Part shown: in pieces, positions 13,101-22,100 of the stretch
Layout of the letters: each line of letters begins with the position of its first letter
How positions within the stretch are numbered: the stretch's first letter is position 1
Assembly (NCBI GenBank): GCA_002633025.1
Contig: NMRB01001193.1
Location: 131,347-195,346, forward strand
Origin: Notospermus geniculatus
Lineage: Eukaryota > Nemertea > Pilidiophora > Heteronemertea > Lineidae
Direction of reading: 5' to 3'
Length of the DNA stretch: 64,000 nt
Made by a program: the position numbers and the translations under genes
The notes under the pieces: generated by a model
What the model was told of the DNA's origin: nothing
Seen by the model: the letters and a program-made list of their open reading frames with translations, nothing else
Database searches by the model: none

Positions 13101-16100
13101 CGTTACAAGTCCTGGTGCTAATGATTGCGAAAACACTCCCGAAGCTTTTCACAGATATAATTTTACCGTAAGTAATGCAAAAGAAGGTGTAAATGTCGTC
13201 AAATCCTATGAAACAGGGTAGGCCTACCCAGTATCAGGGTGACGGCTGCCTGTAAGGATCAGGGGTTAGGTTTAAGAGTAGGAGTAGGCTTTAGGGGTCA
13301 GGTATCAAGGGGTGTGGGAGAGGCCAGGAGATAAGATTTGGAGTTTACGATATTCCCCCTTCAACAAAATTAATGCTTGTCAGTATCATCGTGAGAATCC
13401 CAGGGCTTCGTGCTCACTCCTTTNAAGGTGAAAATGAAAAAACTGAACTGAACCAAAGTTTTTTTTTTATTTTTATTCCGTCCTCCGTACCTGGGCTCAA
13501 AATCTTTGTGCCCGTAAACCAAAGAATATAATAACCGTGGCCTAACTCAGAAAAGAGGTCCCCCTTGCTGTGCTGTTTCTTGAGCAGATTTTTAAAGTTC
13601 TGCATGTTTTGTACTCTCTTCAGGTGGGTCAAAACATTATGGAGAAAGGGTAAAATCTGTCCTTGCTGCCGTAAGAACAAAATTCATGTTAGTATGATGG
13701 AGGGAGAAATCTATGAACCCAATGAATACATTGAGCGGGAACGATTAAAGCCAGAACTTGGAGACTTCACACTCAGCGAGTACACAGAAAAAGTCATTCA
13801 ATATGGCTACCTTATGGTGAGTAATTCATTTTACTGCAACACAAGACCTATTGACACTTTTTGTCGACAGGCGGTGCCAGTGATGGTGATTGCATCATTC
13901 TCCGATACCGTAGTTTTGCCTTTCGCCCAGTGTTGGAGAATGTATGATTACAATGCTTTGCATGTGACCTTAGGAACGAGAGTTACCGGTACTGTATGTG
14001 GGGTGAGGTTGATAAGTGGTAGTTTAACAGCATTGTCAATAGAGGTCTCCTTTAACGCGAGTATGTTTACCGCAGGATAGGGAAGGAAAACAGTGTCCCT
14101 TTCAAGCCTGAGAATAAGTGGCAGGACAAGGACATTGTCCAGCACCAAATTGTAATTTGTCAGGCACCAGGCAGTTGCTGCATGACAAAATGTCAGGCAC
14201 CAATTACAAGTCTGCACATAGATAATCCATTACATGTCAGGCAGTAAATCCCAAGTGTCTGGCACAAAACAAACTCTGTCTGCCACTTTGTCAGGTGCCT
14301 ATAAAAATGTTATTCTCAGGCTTGGTCCCTTTAATTGTTTGTTACCGGTACGTCTTTTTATGTCGATCAATGTTAGGGTATGTTGATACCAGGTTTATTT
14401 AGTAAAAAGAAGTTGAAATCTCTGGCACAGGAACTATAAACAGTAACCAATTACATAACAATTTATTCTGCAGCTTTTTTCTGCCTCCCTGCCCCTGGCC
14501 CCGTTGATAGCCCTCCTCACCAATCTTATTGACCTCAGTGTTGATGCGAAGCGGATGCTTTGGTGGTACAGACGACCTGTTGCCTATATCGCTCAGGATA
14601 TTGGTAAGTTTCCACCAACCTCTAGCTGCCAACGGTCCAAAGTTTTCATACCATAAAAATACCGTAGCCTACAGTGTCTGCAATGTAGATAACTGATGTT
14701 GGGGAAAATGCAAAGCAAATTCTGCAGTATTTCAGAAACCTTGTCAGAAGAAAGGTATTCTTTAGGTAGCAGTTGGAGCTTTCCAATGAATACCTAGGTG
14801 TCAGGTGCCTTTTTAGCCATTTTACATATTTCATTTTGACGAAATTGCCTTGGCTATTAAAGGCGTTGTTAAAACGCACGCATTTCAATCCTTCTTTTAA
14901 CGTTTCCAGGTATGTGGTACGGCATCTTGGAGTTCGTCAACATCTGTGGAGTGGTCAGCAATGCTTTCCTCATTGCCTTCACAGCCACATACGGCAGGAA
15001 CAAACTTCCGCTTCTTTCCCAGAAGCTCTGGTTCATCATTGGCTTTGAGGTAAGAGTCACCAACATTGGGACAAAATGATTCTTTGCCTACCAATTGCCA
15101 GTGTGGTTTGTCAATTTTAAATCTAGATGGGAGATTTTGTATTGATGGTAAAGTTCTGAAGTTGTAAATGATTCTTTCTTTACCGTTCTTCAAAGAAATG
15201 AAATTTATTTCAATTTATTCTCATTAAAAAGCTGAAGTGGTGAGCTTCAATCTTTTTCTTCTTCCCCCCAAAAGATGATGTCGTCTTCACCAGTGATGTC
15301 ACATATTATTTCAGATCCATACAGTCTGTGACCTGCAGTATTTTGCTTAACCCAACAGAGTCCCTGCCACCCTAAACACCCTGCCGTGAGCCGCCTAGAA
15401 GACCACGCCCACTTTTTGACAAAAATCCCCATCACCTCTAATGTAGAAATCAAAATCACCAATTACCCGGGGTACTGCCGGCACCGCCACAATTCACCAT
15501 GTCTCTAGACGCTGATACTGCCATAAACCGCCTTGATCATTACACTCTTCTCTATTGACCTACATGTATGCAGTGGCATTTCATGGCGGTTCAGGGCAGT
15601 GAAAGCTACAGATGGAAAGTGCAAAAAATAGGCAGCTCTATTGGGTTAACAAGTCTTCATTGCCATCTAAGAAATCCTGTCATATTTTCAGTTGCTCACT
15701 CTGTAGTTAGTGCCTTTTGGTGATTTTCATTGCTCCCATGCAATAGCAATTGTCATCCATGCAGCTATTAGTAAATTAATAGCCCCTGCTTCCTTATCAT
15801 TTTTTGACAGAACATTGTCGTGACTGTCCGCATGATTGCAGCCTGGTGGATCCCAGATTCACCTCAGTTTATCACCGACAAAGGAAGGGTAAATTCAGAA
15901 GATGAGGCCAAGCCAACGCCTATGAAAGAACCCTCCGTCCTCACCCAGTTACTTTCCAAGCTTTTCCAAGTTACTGTCGGTTGCTCTGTCGGTTTCAATG
16001 GTCATTGTCCAATTTACCGTATGTCCAGTCCTCCTCCCATTCTGATTAATATGGTGGCCCATAGGGAACACACCATTTTCCTTTACATCTTGAAAGCTTT

Positions 16101-19100
16101 TCCTCCTATGTATTCATGCAGAAATGTTTTTCTGTTGTGCGGAAAAAGAGGATGTCCCTTATGAGCCACTGTTAATCGGTCAAAGCATGTCTTTGTTCGA
16201 ACTGTTGATATGATTTTGTACACTAGGCCCTCTCCTTTCCCCTCATAAACACAACTTGTCTCCACCGTGTTTCACTAGGTGTCCTGAGAATCCTTCCCAT
16301 TCCTTTGGTTCAGATTTCCATTCCCGCAACTTCCTTTTCACAATCAGGCCACGCCAATTTCTTTTCTTGCATAGCGGGCAGGCCTGCCAGAAATGGAATG
16401 TAGGAGGGAGGAATAAAAGTCCATCCACACTAAATACTCGGTATGACAATCTTGTTGGATTCAGGACTCATGATTACCTTTCTCTATCCAGCATGTTGTT
16501 TTAGCAATCATATTTTTAATGGACTGGTGGATACCAGATATGCCCACAAGATTAAAGTTGTGCATAAGCAGGGTAGGCTTTTAAGTGCTTTTTAGGCTAA
16601 AACTATAACAGTCTACTAATGATGCATGCCATAACTGTTAGATGAACAAAACTTCTCAGAACAAACTTCTCGTACATTCAGAGAGCAGGGTATCCAGAAA
16701 ATAAAAAAACTCATGCTGAAAGAAAGGCCATGACCTAGCTGCGTATGACAAAATGGGCCGTATTCTCGAAGCTTCCTCAAGTGTAAGGTCGACCTTTAGC
16801 TATTGTTTGCAGGGTAGAATACAAAAGATTAAGGTCGACCTTACACTTAAAGGAGTTAGACGCCGAAGTTGTAAACAAGCTGGTTTGTTTACAAATATGG
16901 TCGGCAAACTAGTTTTATTCCTTCGTGCAGGTGGCAGCACCCGTGATCGTTGGACTGGTTCCCGGTCCGATGCAACTCACTCACGATATTCACGTCAGTA
17001 CATATCACCGACAATAGTAGGTGGCAGTACCGCAGGCGTCCGTGGATAGAGAACCAGTGAGTGAGCGTTTACAACTTCGGCGTCTAACTCCTTTAAGGAA
17101 GCTTCTAGAATACGGCCCATAGAGTTTGCCATAGAGTATGACATTACTTCAAAGCATTTAAAGAGTTTAAACCGACCGTTTACTTTTGTCTTGTGTAATA
17201 GTGTCAGCACTCCTACAAGCCCGGGCTACCGGGAAATTCCCTTTAGCTCAGTCGGTAGAGCGTTTGACTTTGAAGCGGGAGGTCCCGGGTTCGAAACCCA
17301 GATTGGACCCTCAGCTTTTTCAACTGCTACACTTGCATTTTTGAGGAGTTTTGTTCCTACTGTGCTAACATCCTCTTGTATCTGACCAATCAAAATCTCA
17401 TAGACCACTTCAAATCAACTGAGAAGGCCTCTGCAGACAGGCCACTGTACCGGTATATCTGATGTACCGGTATATGCCCTAATTTGGAATTTCTCTAAAT
17501 CTGTAAGCTCCCGGTTCTTGCTGCATGCGTGTAGTGACACTGTTGTGAATTTTATAAGTTTAGCCCTCTGTTTTCGCAATTCCTTAGGATTCGTAACTTT
17601 TCTCTGTAATCTCTATGTCGTGGGAGAACCTCACCTTCTCGGAAACACCAGTTATAACCAGTTTTCAGCCTTTGGCAAAATGTGTCATTATGTGTGCAGC
17701 CAGTTTCATGAGCTTGAAATCTTAATGGCCTTGAGAGACACACATCTTATTTTGTTTTACCATTGAACAAAATATAATTCACTCATTGAAATCTGAATAA
17801 ATATATTTTTCTCCACCCCCAGCACGCACTGTTTATCATGTGTATCGTGCTGACTTATATCTTCCCTGGTGTATCAGCACGAGTCAAACACGCACTCAAG
17901 ATGGTAAGATGCCTGAACATTCGACTCTTGTCGATTTCATAGGCATTTCCTTCTGCTTTTCATCAAATTTATGATTTGATTCAATTGGTTTATTACAATA
18001 TTATAATTCTAAATAAACGTTCAATTTTTGCTTCGTCATTCCTTCTCAATACCACCAATATGCTGCAGATTTTGAAACTGTAAACCCACAAAACTTTGTA
18101 GCCATTAGTTTGCCGGAAAATTCACAGCAATGTCGCTGATCAGCAGAAAGGGAATTTGAAACTTCCCTTAATGTTATTTCGTCACTCCCCAATTTCTTGA
18201 ATTTGCTGTGGCAAAACGTAGAAAACTAAATGGCCTGCAGTTTTAGGTGGTTTACATCAAAAATTTCAAAAATGTTTCACGTTCAGTTTTTTTTGAATGA
18301 TTTGATGATTTTACTTTGAAACAGAATGCAGTTCATTTTGCATTTTGTTCCTTTTAATCTTGCAATCACAAACTCTTCCACTAATCCAAGCTAACTGACC
18401 TCATATAACTTGTTAGATAAGTAATTAAATGACCTTGATTCCAGATGACCTTGAAATCAGATGACCTTGAAATCAGATGACCTTGACCTCCTGTCACAAC
18501 CTTACCCATCACCTTCAATGACCTTGCATCCTACGTTATTTCTTTTGTGTTTTTCCTTCCATGTTGTTGTCTTTGTGTTCGCTGTGTGAACAGCACGTTG
18601 TGTTCGGAATCAAGCTTTTCTTTGCTGCGTGCATACCTGATGTACCCGAGAGCATTGCGTTGGAAATGCGGAGGGTGAGTCTGTAGAAAGGGCTTTTGTA
18701 GATGCTTGGGAAGCACTTTCTCTGACATAAAGGGCCGCATGCACGGGTCACACTTTCATTATGCACGGGTCACACTTTCATTAAAGTCTTACTTTTCTCA
18801 ATGCTTCAAGCATAGAGAAAGTCTAACTTAGGCTGTACTTTAGGCTAAAGTGCGACCGTGAATACGGCCCAACGCCTCTTTGCATAGTTCTGGATAGCAG
18901 TACATCAAAACTAGATAAGCAAGCTAATCTACAGGTACTTTATAAAGGGTTGGTGATGGACTTACAGAGACAGTTCTTCGATTTTGAGAGATTCGATCTT
19001 TTAGTTTAAGTAGCATGGATTTTGTCATCCACTGGCCACATTTTCCTAACAAAACATGATTCGATTATCATTTTGGGTTTGGCTGGTTTTCGGCTTTGAG

Positions 19101-22100
19101 AGGCTTCATTCAGGTAGGGCGTACACAATACGGGTAGGGCCTACATGCAACAGTTTTTTGTCAACATCATTGTCGGTACTTACTGGTAGGAAATTAATAG
19201 TCAAAGAAGGTGATGTTGATGCAGATTTCAACCTTTACATGCTCCTTAAATTATTGTAAAAGAAAATTGACTTGCTATAATTGCAGTTTGATGTGCGTTC
19301 AGTGTTGTAAACTTGATTGTGGAGTCCATAAATCAGAGATACTTGATTTCTAACAATCCATTTCAACCATGTAATTTCCCCTCGATAAGATTTTTTTCAG
19401 TTCTTCATTAGGCCTACTGTCGTTTTAATTCTCAAGTCTTCTTTTGCAGGAAAAATACCAAGTGGCCAGAATATTGGAGAGTGGTGACAGTGAAGATTTG
19501 GGTCCTCTCAGGTTTGTAACAAGCAGTCTGATTGGCTCGCTCTGATCTGCTGCAATTTGCTCTTGTCTATTTTAGGTAAATTTGACTTTTGTAATGGAAC
19601 AAGGTGCTGTTCCCAAAAAAACAATGATAGTGGTTGTGCTTGGCAGATCTTTGTGAGAAACATTGTTATTTGTTTTTAGAAAATTTGCCCGAAAAGGCAG
19701 CACTGATGTGAAAACTCCACATCCTGATAGCGGTCTTCGAAGACGCAGCAGAACTTCAAGTCGGGATGAAGCAGCCAAAACGAACAACCTTGAAGCAAAT
19801 GTCAATGTTATCAATGAAACAAGGTATGAATTTTCAGATTGTTCAATGCTGGACCAATTCGGGCTATTTGCCTATGTTGGTGGTGCAAGTTGGATCATCC
19901 CGCAAACCAACAAAAACATTTCTTATCCAAATGCCCAAGATCGTGAGATTGCCTTTCTTCATCCATAATTCTTCCACTTGTCTTTAATATTCTTCAGTCT
20001 TCGCACTCCTGATGCTCCAAGTGGCAAAGATAAGCGTGAAAAACAAAGGCAAAGAAAGAAATCAAAAGGAGCAGAAGAAGGTATGTCATCTGTCATTCTT
20101 TCTAGTTGCCCTTGATCTGTTTATTTCATACAAGGTTAAAGGAGTTAGACGCCGAAGTTGTAAACACTCACTCACTGGTTCTCTATCCACGGACGCCTGC
20201 GGTGCTGCCACCTATTGTCGGTGATATGTACTGACGTGAATATCGTGAGTGAGTTGCATCGGACCGGGAACCAGTCTAACGATCACGGGTGCTGCCACCT
20301 GCACGAAGGAATAAAACTAGTTTGCCGACCATATTTGTAAACAAACCAGCTTGTTTACAACTTCGGCGTCTAACTCCTTTAAGTACAGAGTAACAACAAA
20401 AAATCCTGTAGAACCTGTTGGATAAGTTCCTTTGAAATCGGGGCCCGGTTTCTTCTGTACCTTGCAGTAAGTACTTTTGGGGTGATTCTTTTCTATGTTA
20501 ACTCTCTTGAGCGTTATGAATCAAGTGTCTCACGAAACTCTGAAAGAATTGTGGACCTTTCCTCTAGGTTGTTTCCATGACTTTACGTTAGTTTCTTTTG
20601 CATCATCGAGTTCACAACAATGTACTCTTTTCAATTAGGAATTCCAAAGGGAAGTCTCCAGACTCCACGGAGTACGAATTCAGTTGCTGGTGGTCCAAAA
20701 GAGTCATTGGAATTGTCCGAGGACAGCGAGGACTTTCACAATAATGAGTTCACCCCTCGCAGGTTGTCCAGTTATCGTTTATGCAATGACAATCCAGCTT
20801 TTGTAGAAACTGAATCCTACTTCATGAACTTAGTCTGATATCTGCTGGTAACTTTTAACTTCTATAACAATGTTAGCTTGGGTAGCTTTACACAAAATGG
20901 TAAATGGGTATGCATGATGGGTGTGATGGCAATGTGTGTAGTGCATTCTAGTTGACTTTGCTGTCCCACTTTGCTAGCCTCCTCCTAAACCGCTTTATGA
21001 ATTTCACAATATCCGGAGTAGATTTTGGGTTCTGCCCAAGCAAAAAACAAGACTATTGTTGTCAATATACCGGTACTTGCATTCCACCTGCTGGTGCATG
21101 ATATAATCTGCTTTTGCACTAGATGTTAAGGATGGTTTAGTACTGGTACACCTTCTCTTACAGAAAGCATGTCTGTGACTTTGTCAGAAATATCCAACTT
21201 TGAAGCAGAATTAGAGCTAGGTGACTATTGCACAGAGCATGTACAAAGTTTTTGAAACATTGTTTCTGTTATTTCCAAATTCAATGTTTTTTGTTCCATT
21301 ATGACTATGGAATTCATTCAGATATCAATTTTTTGAATGTTTTGAGGATATTTTTATGTACAGTCTTTTGGTTTGTTCTTGTTTATTGCTCTCCCAGTCA
21401 AATACACTTGCACTTTTTGGACATTTTCTTATACCGGTACCGTTATAAGGTTGTATTTTCGACTGTTTTTGTTTTCATTTGTTGGTGCATCACACCAGCA
21501 GCATGGGAATTGCTAAAAATAACCCTGCCTCCCTACAACCGTCATAACCATAGTTAAAGGAGCACGGTATTGGATCTCAAATGTGTTATTTGACTGCCGA
21601 CGTAGAGGGAGCCACCTAGCGGCATTAAGACGAACTACAAAAATGCATTACAAAATGTACGCAGTAAATCGGGCCATTCGCCAAAACGTAGTTAGTCCCT
21701 CGGTTTGGAGAGTGGCACAGTGGCGCCGGCTGTCGAGAAAAAGCGGCAATACCGTGCTCCTTTAAACTGTATGGGTCATCTTGTTGTAGAACGATTTCAA
21801 TTTGACAATGCACATATCGGAATCTCCTCCATTTGCTTTTGATGTTGTCCTTATTTTGAAGTTTCCCATTTTGGTTCCCTCAGTCACCGCTAGGTTGAAA
21901 GGTGACTTCGGTAGCGGCCGCCATCTTCGGGGTGAATTTTTCGCCCCGATGCTATTTTTAGAAACAGAATGACCTGATTAGAATGGGGAATCCCAAACAA
22001 ACCCACGTGTTCAGAAAATGACAACATGGCCTATTGGCAGGATGTCAGACATGTGACAAGGGAATCCCCAAATTATGATAATGAGTCTCAACAAAATGGC

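Noticed and set aside
17236-17309. Possible functional tRNA gene
   Set aside because: A- and B-boxes are good, but the putative acceptor stem (TTCCCTT with ATTGGAC) has several mismatches and the anticodon stem is poor. Listed as a tRNA-like repeat only.
20081-20224. ORF extension past the exon ending at 20080
   Set aside because: It runs through the donor GTATGT into the family A MITE, so it is an intronic shadow.
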